Below are positions 14,505 through 26,120 of a stretch of DNA of 64,000 nt, piece by piece. The notes under the pieces are model-generated. The model saw nothing but the letters and a program-made list of their open reading frames with translations, was not told where the DNA came from and ran no database searches. The stretch lies in assembly GCA_015501075.1 (NCBI GenBank), contig JADNYJ010000080.1, positions 62,001 through 126,000 on the forward strand, in the 5' to 3' direction. Source of the DNA: Gymnopilus junonius. Its lineage: Eukaryota > Basidiomycota > Agaricomycetes > Agaricales > Galerinaceae. The position numbers and the translations under genes are program-made. Every line of letters starts with the position of its first letter. Position 1 is the first letter of the stretch.

Positions 14505-15240
14505 ATGTCCAACTCCAACAATCGCGACAACGACAACAGCTACAACAGCTACAACGGGCATCAATACCTCGAAGCTTCCTATCATATGACTCACTGGAAC
14601 TGCCACAAACGATCGCGACGACCATTTGGCGACGTAAGTGGATTCATTCCTACCATCGTTTGCACTTCTTCAACGGAAGCTCTGGATTTAGCCATGCACC
14701 GATTCCTCAACAGGCGTCGACATATGGGGACGTGGGCTTCACGGAGGGCCACTTCCAGTGTCCCACCTCTTCCACCCTGCGAACGCTCTGGGGTATGACC
14801 AGCCGCCTCTTCCACAAGCAACGCAACTCCGCGCCACCATCAGCAGCAGCGTAGTAGCAGTTCGGGCAAGGTCAGTCCTCTTTTAAAAGTTAAAAAAAAT
14901 ACTCATTCTGTTATTTGTCAGTGGAATGGGATGTAATGAAGCAGTAGCATCAATTGATGAACTTGCTGAACATCTAGAGAAAGCCCACAACGGTAATTAT
15001 AGAACATATAATTCCCGTTAATGGAGATAAGAACATCAAGCAGCAGTGTTTGTGGCGCCCTAACTGCAAATCTGTGATTTTAGATGTAATGGCGCACATA
15101 ACGGGTGTTCATTTAGGCCACCGTGATACAATATGTCTGAATTGTCATAAAGTTCTGTCAACTGCCACTTATGTATCTGACATTATCCTTGATGCTCGAA
15201 GCGGGCAGGTTAGAATCCTCATCCTCCCTTTAACCCACGA
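14505..15240 (+). pseudogene. Zinc-finger gene copy in the right arm, decayed
   Basis: It begins MSNSNNRDNDNSYNSYNG in frame with HKRSRRPFGD and a GTAAGT donor, so exon 1 is better preserved here than in the left arm. Beyond the intron, the finger region is broken by an extra G (cagtggaatgggatg near 14925), a stop created in CGTTAATGG near 15017, and loss of the whole C-terminus by deletion near 15180. The two-finger core (CLW/CQW spacing, HITGVHLGH, CLNCH) is still recognisable across frames. Confidence 0.8.
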
Positions 15241-15330
15241 TTTAATCTGTACATTACAAAGAGTAAAGTCTTAAAGAACTAAAAGTGTACCAAGAAATAA
15301 TATTGATCGATCATCTCAAACTGCGGAGAA

Positions 15331-15949
15331 AGGTTATTCAAAATGAAAATGAAAACGCCATTGGCACCCTGGATAAATGAACATAATAAGCAAGTGTGCA
15401 ATTACAATTGGTTGACCCAACCCTTGGACAACAATCTCGAGGTAGGTAGTAATCAAATCGTAATTTTTGAGACAGGTTGATATTATTAGGCCCGACTGAC
15501 AGTGAGAGTGAGCTCAACTTCAACACTGAGGTTGCGGAGTGACGGCGGGTAGACAGTTTGAGTTTTTTTTCTCAATTGTTGATCAGACGTGCATGACAGG
15601 ATGTGACTAAAATATTAGAGACCGTTTCCTCCTGTTCTTTTACTCGCTCAGTCGACTCTGTCTGAGTGTTACTCTATCTATTCAGCTCTTTCGTCGAACC
15701 GCCACAAGTAAGCGCCTTACCTTTTTTATCTGTTCTCCGTTCTTTCCCAGTGCCGCCCAATAACATCTGCAACCTCAATCCAGTTTTTTTCGAGGCATGT
15801 CTTGATATCTCGCAGCAAACCAAAAATGCTAGGATTCAACCAACCTCTACCCCAGTCTCTGAAAGGTCCCATTTGACCGCCAACTACCCAGATGCCTTCA
15901 CAGATTTCCACGGAACACCCAGCAGGGCACCCTGCATCTAAAAACAGGC
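15331..15949. other. Between the duplication and the protease-like pseudogene
   Basis: A 91-codon plus-strand ORF (15666-15941) may belong to the degraded 5' part of the following pseudogene, but I cannot show this. Nothing else is recognised. Confidence 0.35.
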
Positions 15950-16950
15950 CCGGCCTGCCTAAACGCGATGGTGGCGGCCCACACGCGCAGCCTTCCATCC
16001 GCGAGATACGCCTTATCCACAGCCACCCCATCATACCCATCTGGCACGCGTTCCTCAAGGACGCCTAGGCATACCTCGACGCTGAGCTCAGTGTCAAGTT
16101 CACTGCGATCATGGGGTTTGCATTCGCTAATGCTGGGGAGAAACTCCCATTTTGTCCCCTCTCGAGATTATTGGCGTCTCCCTAACTTTCTCGCCTTCGA
16201 GGACGCAAAGAAGGCCGCTAAGTACGTCAAGGGCACGACACTCACCCACGCTGGATTCCCCGATATCAACGTTGCTATCCGAGAGTGGACGACGACCCTC
16301 CTGGGTCGTGGCCCTAAACTACCGTTCCTCGATCCCCTTGTGGACCCTGTCACTGAGTTCTGCCATCCCTTCACATTCACACTTAGCCTTGCCATCGCCG
16401 CGTCCGAAAAAAACCCTACTGCGAGGGCACGGTTGGACTTTACTTGCGTCGTAGCAAAGACAGTGACGATGTCCTGGCTATCACAGCTGCCCATGTCGTC
16501 CGCCCTCCCTCTGTGCGTCGTAATACGGGTAAAACCCGGCACGTGAGGAGATTGTTGCCCTTGGCAGTAAAGCCTATGAGGATGCCACCATCGCTATCAT
16601 GTCCAGGATCGGCACGCTCCATGAAATATACGGTTCCTTACAGAATAAGATCCGCAGACTGAGCCGGTTCCAGGGTTCCCAAGGCAGTGGCGGAGGTGAT
16701 GTAGAGGTGGTCGCGACGTTACTCCTGGAGGCTGAGAAAGAGGCGAAAAAGACAAAGAGGGACATTGAAAGCTTGGACAGAATGCACACCAATGTGACGA
16801 AGCGCATGACTAGCCTGAAGTTGCAGTGAACTATTGGTTTCGTACTCCACGCTGCTGTCCCCAGCACCGACGACGATGGACAAAATGGGTGCACGCGCGA
16901 TTGGGCTGCTATCCAGCTCTCCACGGACGCGTTTGATTGGGCCATCATCC
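15950..16950 (+). pseudogene. Trypsin-like serine protease-family gene, multiply broken
   Basis: All three plus frames must be used to read a protein type widespread in Agaricomycetes. In order: GLPKRDGGGPHAQP with IREIRLIHSHPIIPIW; FEDAKKAAKYVKGTT with INVAIREW and GPKLPFLDP; then EGTVGLYLRR with DVLAITAAHVVRPP, where the AAH triad resembles the trypsin catalytic His context; then KAYEDATIAIMSRIG and the coiled stretch DIESLDRMHTNVTKR; then IGFVLHAAVP and TRDWAAIQL. Several frameshifts and stops separate these pieces (for example before 15969 and at 16546 and 16829). The 3' end is not found before the MITE at 17134. Similarity is from memory of the family layout. Confidence 0.6.
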
Positions 16951-17133
16951 TGAATTCGAGGCGTCAGGGGGCAAGAAGAAGTCGAGCTGATAGAAGAACC
17001 TGGCATGAGAGAATTGACATGAGAAACACGACGAATTGCCATACTGCTCATTGGTTCAAGCTGGTGTCGACTCTGTCGAGCTGGGGAAAGGTCGAAGTCA
17101 ACACTGGAACCTATTTTTAGGTAGCCACGTTCC

Positions 17134-17744
17134 ATATATGGTGCGCGTGACCTAAACACCGCTACTTTTGTACAGTGGCCAAATTCGTCCGGGAGCAACT
17201 TTGTATCTTACCATGCAGGCGCCGCCAGGCGGCTCGGAAAATTGGAACTGATTGCCAGGGTGAAATTTTTGCATTCAAGTTGTCTGTAGTTTAGCATGCA
17301 TGTAAAGTAAGTAAAACTGAACAATCTTGATTCGCTTTACACACAACTCCTCTTCTGAATGCCCAGATATGCATGTCTATACTTCTCATCAACAAGTTGC
17401 TAAGGTTTTTGAGTTCCTCTCAGGTGTCTAAGCCTCTTGTTGACAAGTTCCTGACGATGTTGCTGCTCAACTTGACGCGTAAGTAGGATGTATTTATCTT
17501 ATCTGTTATCTTATCCTATTGTCACGTGCATTATCATTACCATATATATCAACTATGACATCATGTGGCCAAATCCAAGAATTGATTTTTCTTAAAACTC
17601 AATATTTTCAAGATCGCTCTTGTAGATTTGTTCCTACAGTCAATTCCTACATTTTTACAAGAGGGATAGTTTATCGGGTAACGTGACGGGTGACAATAAT
17701 GATTGTACAAAAGTAGCGGTGTTTAGGTCACGCGCACCATATAT
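17134..17744. mobile_element. MITE with 41-bp perfect TIRs (TA-type)
   Basis: Bases 17134-17174 and 17704-17744 are exact inverted copies of 41 bp, beginning ATATATGGTGCGCGTGACCT. The ends lie in TATA sequence, compatible with a TA target duplication of the Tc1/mariner type. There is no transposase ORF. It follows the protease-like pseudogene directly. Confidence 0.8.
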
Positions 17745-17793
17745 ATTCCGAACAAGCCATATCCTCATTGATCAATCCATCGACCGGACCATT

Positions 17794-18465
17794 CACTGCT
17801 GGCAGGGGACTTTTTTAGCTATGGTAAAATATTAGTAAAATAATAGCTTGCTTGTTTTAGTTTTAGACGAATTTACCTGCCAAGTAAAAGAAAAATATGA
17901 CCAATGGTGAAAGATTCACTATGTTTTACCTGTTACAAAAATTTTACAGTAAGTTAATTGTTTCGTTTCTATGGTATTTCAGCTTGAATACAATTACACC
18001 TAAAGATAACAATTATCAGAAATCTAAACGTCGAGAAAATACTCCGAAAACAACAAGTTTTCCCTATTGGGAAATGCATTGCACAGATATAAGTTTTTTT
18101 GTTGGTAAAATAATTCAATTCGCACTAATTAATTAATTTTACCGTCAAAAAAACTTATATCTGTACAATTTGTATTACAATGCATTTCCCAATAGGGAAA
18201 ACTTGTTGTTTTCGGAGTATTTTCTCGACGTTTAGATTTCTGATAATTGTTATCTTTAGGTGTAATTGTATTCAAGCTGAAATACCATAGAAACGAAACA
18301 ATTAACTTACTGTAAAATTTTTGTAACAGGTAAAACATAGTGAACCTTTCACCACGGGGCATATTTTTCTTTTACTTGGCAGGTAAATTCGTCTAAAACT
18401 AAAACAAGCAAGCTATTATTTTACTAATATTTTACCATAGCTAAAAAAGTCCCCTGCCAGCAGTG
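17794..18465. mobile_element. CACTA-like foldback element with 3-bp target duplication
   Basis: The element begins CACTGCTGGCAGGGG and ends with the reverse complement, ...CCCCTGCCAGCAGTG. It is flanked by ATT on both sides (17791-17793 and 18466-18468). CACT(A/G) termini with a 3-bp duplication are the hallmark of the CACTA (EnSpm) superfamily. Nearly the whole 672 bp is one palindrome: arms of about 320-335 bp and a short AT-rich centre near 18115-18135. The right arm differs by a 14-bp insertion near 18166-18180 and few substitutions. As a result, both strands encode the same 77-79 codon ORF, which is a by-product of the symmetry and not evidence of a gene. Confidence 0.85.
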
Positions 18466-18468
18466 ATT

Positions 18469-18924
18469 CCTCGGAGTCCTGTGTGATGAGCTGCATTGTG
18501 GCGCATGAGCCCGGCCTATACGATACGGGATTTTCGACCATGGACTCTGGTCAGTGATCTTCCCTTCTCCCGAACTTGTCGTTGTCACTTTGAAAACAGA
18601 CTGCCCCGTTTCACACGTCGTATGCAATTTTAACATTGAAAACATCTCTTTTACTTCCCTAGGCTCGGATTAGATTTTGGCAGGCCTTTCCTTCCCCCTG
18701 ACTAGTGCCAAATGGTGTCCTATTTATCTGTGTCAAGTTTCGAGTGTACTACATCTAGGAGATTGGAAGTGCAGGGAGGGTGTCTAGACTTTCCTTCCTC
18801 AACTTTCTTGCTTTCACCCCTGGTCTTTGGAGCACTGTCTTTCTTTTTCTATGGGTGCGAGGTGCCTAGACGAGAGCCGATCTGAATGGACGAGTGTTAC
18901 AAGCGCACGAAACTCTGTTGTATA
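18469..18924. other. Intergenic between two small transposons
   Basis: No gene recognised. It could be the continuation of the protease-like pseudogene split by the elements, but no convincing frame was found. Confidence 0.35.
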
Positions 18925-19342
18925 TATGGTGCGCAACACTTAGTCACCGCTACTTTTGTACAAAGGGAGTATAAAGGTTATAGCTACCGAGAAATTTCCC
19001 CGATTTCTTATTCGTCTAGCCAAAGTGCTTCTTTTGATGAGAGGAACAAAACTGTTAGACGGATTTTTATTTGCTCCAAAATTGACGGAGTGATAACTTT
19101 CTGCTCCTGGGATTTGGCCACCTATCCCATATATGGTAAGGGTGTATACCATTTCTGGACGGTATTTTAGCCGGAAAAAAGGTCCCGGATGCTCAAAACA
19201 CCGTGAAACAATTCCTTTTATCATTTCCTTCACAATGGTACGACATTCGAGTGAAAATCAGGACAAAAATTTTCAAATTTTCACCGCCAACCAAATTGGC
19301 CACTTGTCCAAAATAGGCGGGGACTAAGCGTTGTGCACCATA
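18925..19342. mobile_element. Second MITE, related to the one at 17134
   Basis: Left end TATGGTGCGCAACACTTAGTC and right end (reversed) TATGGTGCACAACGCTTAGTC form imperfect TIRs of about 39 bp, flanked by TA. The left TIR also shares CACCGCTACTTTTGTACA with the element at 17134, so both may use the same transposase. No coding capacity. Confidence 0.75.
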
Positions 19343-21785
19343 CTCCAGATAACCGTTTCCTCTTATTTATACGAGAGGGGAGAAGTCATGTAGTGCCATC
19401 CATCACACTCGATCGACGTGGACTGGAAACACTCCGGGTGTTCTCATTACCCGCCGCAGGATTTCTCATTCATGTCATGAGAATATTCCATGCGCCGATC
19501 TATTCGGAAAAATGTCTATATTCTCTGGCATCAAAACGGAACTTTTAGCTTGCATTTTTTGACATTTGACGATCCATTGCGCGAATGAGTATGGGACGTG
19601 AAATATACTCGGATAAGAGAAGAATAGGCCCTTTGTGTAAGGCTGCTTCAACCAAAATACTCAAAGTACTGTACGCCATGCTATATTACCTCGAACTAAC
19701 AAACCTCGGCAATGAGATTCACTTTTTCCAGATTCCAAATATATTTAAAGCACAGGATGCTAGGCAACGGTATTGATGCGACCCTCTTTGCTAGCCGCTT
19801 GAGATGGAACAGTACAAACTGTTCGCGCGCAACCACGCCGGTCTTCAAGTCAAAGAATCGGCCGTATTCCATTTTATTTTGAGTAGGTCGTCTAAATGGA
19901 TGAGATTGATATACCCTATAGTCATTAACTTTGGCGTACTCTTTAGAAGGGTCTTTTAGTTTAGACTTTAAACACTGAGTTATAATAACACCTCTAGGTC
20001 AACACTCGGATATCGGGTGTGGGTTTGTGCGAATAATGCATCAAAGTCTCTCGTTAGCTCTCATTCTCCGCATGAAACCCGACGCTCAACTGGCCGCATG
20101 GATCACGGTTAAACTTCGCTGTGAAATCACGATGCCAATTCACGTACTGTACTCCTGAAGGCCTTAACCACGCCTTTAGCTCTACGCCACAGGTCAGTTC
20201 AACTCCATTCCAATATTCTAACCCCGCAGCTTAACAGCCTGATTAGCCCTTAATTGTATTCAATTAGTCAAGTTCAAGGTTTACGCCTGCTCTACAAGCC
20301 AATTGGACGTCAGGTCATAATGCAAGGGACAATGACGAACGGACCGGCGGACCGCTAGAATTACTGTCAACCCCGCCCCACATCCCCCGCATTTACCCCA
20401 ACTGCGTCGGTTGTGAGACTATGGAAACGGGGCATCTGTGATTTCTATCGGTGCCTTTCTTCCGGCTTGATCTTGCAGGGTCCTGATTGTATTTGAAATG
20501 ATATTTCATAGTGGAACGGAAGGTCCTGTCGCATGGTTCGGCTATAACCATATATATGATATGTGGGTCCGCCGAAATTCAAAATCAACAGACCTCTGCG
20601 TACTTTGTAGCTTGTGTATCTTGGTTATAGATGGCATATAATTTCTTATCAATGTTTGAGTCCTTTGAATTTTTATTTTTATCATGTTATTTTCGACCGT
20701 TGAGAATGGTCTTTTCACCAAATAGTTCAGACTGGTAAAGAACGCCAGAAAATTGACCTGAACCATCCTTTATACCATTGGACTTGGCGAGGTACACTTA
20801 TTTCAATGTCAATGAGTACATGAAAAGGTTAATTTCTGGTCTTCTTCCAAGCTGCCGTTTATATAATTCTGACTTTGATACACCATCACTTCCATGTTCA
20901 AAGAGAGTCAGAAAGTCCGAGGACGTCTATAAAGCTCGCGTACGTACAGTGTCACTATAAATGTAATCAGTTTCTTTGAGATCGATCCTTTGCTTTTTAT
21001 TTGAAAGCTTAATTCCTGCCAGTCTGCAACTTGAATTTGAAAAATAATACTACACTGAATGCGTAAGTAGGCAATACATGTATGCCAGATAGTATTAACA
21101 TGCAATCACGCAGCTCAAAGATACGGAAGAAGCCACTGCAGCCAGGCACAATGATTCCGAAGTTTGGACGAGCGTCATTTAATAGCAGTATCTAGCTACG
21201 ACCAGATTGGTGATGCCCAGACTGTATTTCATTCCATCATTGCACCTTGTCCTCATGACTGGATATATATTTGGCCAAGAACCTCTTTGAGAAGATTGCT
21301 ATATGGGCGTCATCACTTTCACTCACTTTTCACTCGTGTATTTATAGGACGAAGTCTCGTTTGGCCGCACTGAGACCACAGTTGGTGAATGAACTCGCAG
21401 ATATTTGACCTGGACTTCCTCCCCTTTTCACGACTTTTCTATATTTCGGAGTTGCTTTGCCCCTTAGAACGCCCTTGAAGACTCCTCGTTTAAATACCGG
21501 TCATAAAAGCCCCTAGCCGAGCTTAGGCAACATTCCCCACCCGGGCCGCCCGGAGTACGATCGATTCGGCTCCTCTGCGTACCTCCATCCTGATCTTCTT
21601 CCGTATCAAAAACCTCACATGCCCCGCTTGTTCATACCGTGTGCGAAAAGGACCGCAAATTCTAGAGGTTTTCAGCATGAAGCTCCGCACTAGTATAAGT
21701 ATGGTGTGGGGTGAACTGACGGTTGCCTCTTTGGTTCTTCCGATCCCTCGCCATCCCTGTTCTGAACGACGAGTAGACCTCCAAG
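19343..21785. other. 2.4-kb gene-poor stretch
   Basis: I find only ORFs below 75 codons without domains, signal peptides or splice-linked continuity. No TIRs or long repeats were noticed. Sequence is AT-rich in 20550-21100. The last 300 bp before 21786 include TTTAAATA (near 21489), a candidate TATA element for the transporter. Confidence 0.4.
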
Positions 21786-24180
21786 ATGAACACAAAGGCT
21801 GGTATCTTCAAGAATATTAGAGTTTACTGTGCGTATCTCCAGGTTTTTTTAATCTCTATGTGATGTTCATTCATCTTAGGGTTGGCTTTCATCGTTTATT
21901 GGGGTATCGTTTTGTTTGGATATGACACGTACGTCCTTCAGTCAATCGGTTTTTGCCCCTGCTCATTCAATATCTCAGGGGAATCGGGTATTGTTGTTTT
22001 GCCAGTGCCTTCTGCCTGAATTCTTACAGTGCTTTGCAGTGGAGGTGTTGTTAGCGCACCATACTTCCTTGAGCAATTCGGGTTAATCAAAGACGATGGC
22101 ACCAAAGACGTCGCGAAGTCGAATGCAGTCTCCTCCAATGTGGTTTCAGTATTGCAAGCAGGGGCTTTCTTCGGGGCATTGGCAAGCGCACCACTATCAG
22201 GTCCGTCTTCTTGGATATTGATTTTTGACTTCCTTCGATGCTGACCTACTTGGATAGCGTACATCGGACGACGTCCTACGTTGTTTGGGTTTACTATCAT
22301 CTTCGTCGTTGGCGCGGTAAGCAGTCACTGTTGTCTTGCAATAGAGTGAATCATGCCTCATTACCAATTAGATCTTAACAACAGTAGCAAAGGGAGGGTC
22401 GCAGGGCTTGGCGGAAATTTATGCCGGTCGTGTTATTTCTGGTCTCGGAATCGGTGGCCTTTCAGCTGTTGCACCAGCATTTGTCTCCGAGTGCGCTCCT
22501 AAAGACGTCAGAGGAAGGATCACGGGATTATTCCAGATCATGGTGCGCCATTAGTTCAAGTCCTTTGACGAAACTTTGCCATCTAATGCATTATCTATAG
22601 GTTGCTTTCGGTGTTATGATCTCATACTTCGTGAATTGTGTGTACTTTTTGCCAGTTTATGTTTCAACTTCTAATTTTTTTTTGCACCTCAGTCGGCATT
22701 GGTATCCACATTTCTTCCGGTTTCAAAGTCTGGCAGATTCCATTTGGATTCCAACTTGTACCCGCTGGCATCTTGGCCTTCGGGCTTCTGACGGTTAAGG
22801 TGAAAATCTATAAACCTCTGCAGATGACGGAAATAAATTAAGCTTGAAAATCTTGACCAGGAATCTCCTCGTTGGCTCGCTTCTGTAGGCAGAGAGCAGG
22901 AAGCTCTTGAGACTCTCGCCTATTTGCGTCGCGACAGCACAAGTTCGCATGAAATTTTGCATGAAATGGCTGAAATCGAGGCCGCCATCCAAGAGGAACG
23001 CGAGTCTCGGAAAGGCCTTGGCTGGAAGGAGGCATTCTTCGGAAAAGGAAACTTTATCCGGTTTTTCATCGCGTTTGTTATCTTCCTGCTACAGCAATGG
23101 GCAGGGCAAAACTCTGTCAAGTATGTATTGACGGCCTCATCATGTAACGATCTTTCTCATTGTTTCCTACAGCTATTATGCTCCACAAATCTTTGCCTCC
23201 GTAAGTCGTAACTTAAGATGTAGATCACACTCACCACTGACCTTAGTAATTAGATTGGTTTCACCGATCGCAAGAACTCTTTGCTGGCCAGTGGTGTCTA
23301 CGGTGAGTAGCATATTCGCCCAATGCATTCCTGACTTTGATTTATGCGTATTATACTTTCAGGTGTCGTTAAACTGGTAGCAACCTCTCTCTTCATTTTC
23401 TTCGGAGTTGAAACACTGGGACGCAAACTGTCACTCTTCATCTCTGCCATGGGAATGGGTACTCTATTCTTCATCATCGGGGCCATCCTCAAGACTCATC
23501 CGCCGCCTGCCACCAGCGCAAGCGTCGCCGCCCCAAATCCTCCTCCAGCTTCGAAGGCGATGGCTGCCATGCTTTATATCTACGTCTGCTTCTATTCAAT
23601 GGGATGGGGTAAGTTCATGCCCCGCCTCTTGCCGGCTGAATACTGAAAGGCTTGCTTCAGGACCGTTGCCTTGGGTATACGTCTCCGATATCTTCCCAAC
23701 TCGGACAAGGCATTACGGTCTCGCTGTCGCCAGTGCCTCCCAATGGTTATGGAGTGAGTTAATGTGTCTCATGTTGTACAGAGCATCATTTTAATCTTGT
23801 TCTGTTCTACAGACTTTGTCGTATCAAAGGTTACGCCTGATCTTAACACTGACTTGGGTTACAAGATGTTCTTGATGTTCGCCACCATCAACATTGGTGG
23901 AATGGCGGTATTTTCGCTGTAAGCGCCATCATTCCTATCTGACAAAGACCAGCATTTGAGGCTGTTTGCGTAGACTAATACCTGAGACCAAGGGCAAGAG
24001 TTTGGAAGAAATGGATATCATCTTTGGTTCCATCACCAAAGAAAAACGACAAGCCGATATCGACAAACATGAACGCGGTATGTCCTCGAGTTAACTGAGA
24101 TTCTGCTATGACTAACGCTATGCGGAACAGGATTCAATCATGTTCCTTCTCATTCTGGATCATCAACTGAAAAGGCCTAA
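21786..24180 (+). CDS. MFS sugar/quinate-type transporter
   Basis: Plasma-membrane solute transporter of the sugar porter family (major facilitator). Many short introns are read. Exon 1 is 21786-21828, exon 2 21880-21928, then a 9-nt micro-exon 21979-21987, which is the only reading that gives the family sequence YDTGIGGGVVSAPYF. Further motifs in order: GALASAPLSAYIGRRPTLFG (loop 2-3 GRR motif), IYAGRVISGLGIGGLSA, FVSECAPKDVRGRITGLF, the GQNSVNYYAPQIF stretch, YVSDIFPTRTRHYG, and the sugar-porter C-terminal signature PETKGKSLEEMD. It ends FNHVPSHSGSSTEKA. All introns checked are in phase and no lesion was seen. The D-T-G and GGVVSAPYF layout resembles fungal quinate/hexose permeases; the substrate cannot be fixed from sequence. 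Confidence 0.9.
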
Positions 24181-24775
24181 TCATCTTTCAGGACTGCCGA
24201 TCTTTTGATGAGCTATATTCATTGTACCTGTAATTATCTTTCTGATATGACCGGACGGATTACGATTGTAATGTGAGAGTGTATTTAATTTTAATGATGT
24301 TGTCATGGTTGTCGTTGATGAGCAGTATCAAAACCCTTCGCACATCAGGTGGTAAGTGTGTGTCTTGAGTTTGGCACCTTTCACTTCTTGACAGATTTCG
24401 GTCTTTTCTGTTGTTCCATTGCCTGTTCTACAATGACGAAAAATGACACTCAGATGGTTTTTTCTCGCAGTAGCTAACCAACAGTCCTGTGATGGAACAA
24501 TCTCAGATGCTGAACATTGAATGATGAGACAAAGACGATGCTGGCATCTTGAGACCATCAGGCAACAAGTTCAATAAAAATGTACAGTATCATCTGTTCT
24601 ACCGATTACGGGGTATATAATGAGGGATGGTTGAGTGATTACAAGACCATCCCTCAGTTTCATTTCTCCTCGCGACTTTGACGAGTTCTGTCTTTCTTCT
24701 GGGCCAGGCGTCCTTCAGCGACTTTGCAAATTTCTCATTTTCACTACTGTATTTTTGACTCATTCCCCATCCAAT
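24181..24775. other. Intergenic with promoter of the secreted protein gene
   Basis: Between the transporter 3' end and the next gene. A 76-codon minus-strand ORF is unsupported. The right end holds the TATA box below. Confidence 0.45.
24613..24621 (+). promoter_or_regulatory. TATA box of the secreted-protein gene
   Basis: GTATATAAT lies about 160 bp before the ATG at 24776 and is followed by a pyrimidine-rich leader (CTTTCTTCT) typical of fungal transcription starts. Confidence 0.5.
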
Positions 24776-25689
24776 ATGGTTCACCTGTCGTTATCTACGG
24801 TTTTTATCCTCGCGGGCTCGATTGTCAAGTTCTCAGAAGCTATCCCTGTACAGTTGCAAAGACGCATCGACCAAATTATTAGTCAGGCAACTCAGCCATG
24901 GCAGCAGGCTTGCGTGCGTAGATCCTCAGTTCCTGATTCAAGGTACCATGTACTCACTACACGGGCTGAACTTTAATTTAGGAAAATGCTGGTGGTTCAG
25001 CCAACGCATGCAGCAATGTAGCCGTTCCTGCCTTCACAAGCTTACTCGAGCAAGGGGGTGTTTGCGATCAACAGAACGCCGCTGATAATATGATTGATCT
25101 TGCAAAGCAACTTGGGAACGATCCAGATATGATAAGGCTAGCGCAGATATTTGTCCAGCAGCCTAGGAACTCTGTGAGTCGCAGACTTGAATGTCTTGAA
25201 AAAATGAAGTTATCAATCTTTTGGTTCTCTAAATAGCCTGACTCCGCTCAAATACCATACTGTCAAGTACCGCCTAAGAACGCCGAACTCGATGGATTAT
25301 TCCATTGCCAGTTTTCTGGGTCAGATTTCACGAAATTTAGTGGGGACCAGACTGGCAACGTGCCACTGGGATTGACGTCTTTGAACCCGGCTGGTTCTTG
25401 TCCTGCTCATCCCGATGGGCCTGTACCAGACAGTGTACAACTGAATACCTTGGTTCAAAATCCTATTGCTGTGTGAGTTTTTTGTTTCCGATAAATTTAT
25501 AGAGGAAACGCTCATTCATTCTAACTTTTTTACAGGGGAAGTAGCGTTGCCGCACCACCTGCTGGTACAAACACAACCGTATCACCGAGTACCGAGAGTT
25601 CAAATACCTCCAGCAACTCTACTATATCAGCAACTAGAGTTGTAAACCTTCCCATAGTCTCAGCGTCCCTCTCATCCTCGTCGCAATAG
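24776..25689 (+). CDS. Secreted protein of unknown function
   Basis: Exons 24776-24913, 24982-25173, 25237-25472 and 25536-25689 join to 720 nt (239 residues) in one frame. Residues 1-22 form a signal peptide (MVHLSLSTVFILAGSIVKFS, then EA before IP). The mature part has conserved-looking blocks: LLEQGGVCDQQNAADNMIDL, IRLAQIFVQQPRNS, YCQVPPKNAELDGLFHCQF, SGSDFTKFSGDQTGNVPLG. Several paired Cys suggest disulphides. The last 45 residues are Ser/Thr-rich, suitable for O-glycosylation. I recognise the pattern as one common in secretomes of wood- and litter-decay Agaricomycetes, but no function is known to me. No GPI signal is evident. Confidence 0.85.
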
Positions 25690-26120
25690 GCACGATGTCA
25701 GATTAACCTCTCCTTTATGGGCTACTGATATGGCATCAGAGGTAAACCGAAACAGGTTGAAGGTGGATTTTATTAGTGGATTGCAGAATGTAGTATAACC
25801 AATAAGTTCCAAAATGTAGTGCCAGAGAAATTTGATTTGTGTCGCTTGGGGTATACACATCTGACGGGCGACTATCTTACGCGTGTGGAAATTTGAAGAC
25901 AATGAGTTTTACTGATGCGCTTACACGTCTTCTTCAAAATATTCGTTGTTTACTTTATGGAAAGATTAATCAGAGTCTCACTTTTCTTGTAGACTGAGTT
26001 GCAATCGCTGTCATCCTGGCCTCATCAAATCTCGTTGTTCGCGATTAATCACGTGCTGCGTATTTTCGATGACCCATCCTCCGAGTCTGACCTAAGCCGC
26101 ACCAACGCACTCCTACTCAA
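25690..26120. other. Intergenic
   Basis: 3' flank of the secreted-protein gene and 5' flank of the F-box gene. A CACGTG hexamer lies near 26050. No gene recognised. Confidence 0.4.

Larger units (their letters stand above)
13815..15330. repeat. Right arm of the inverted duplication
   Basis: Reverse complement of the left arm at 5105-7385. It lacks the part of the left arm that codes the last zinc finger and the 3' end (about 5395-5925). The join lies at about 15165-15185, where the zinc-finger frame runs directly into sequence matching about 5390. Arms are separated by about 6.4 kb. Confidence 0.8.

Noticed and set aside
17897..18362. Two nearly identical 77-79 codon ORFs on opposite strands
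   Set aside because: They are mirror products of the palindromic CACTA-like element and have no start context or domain.
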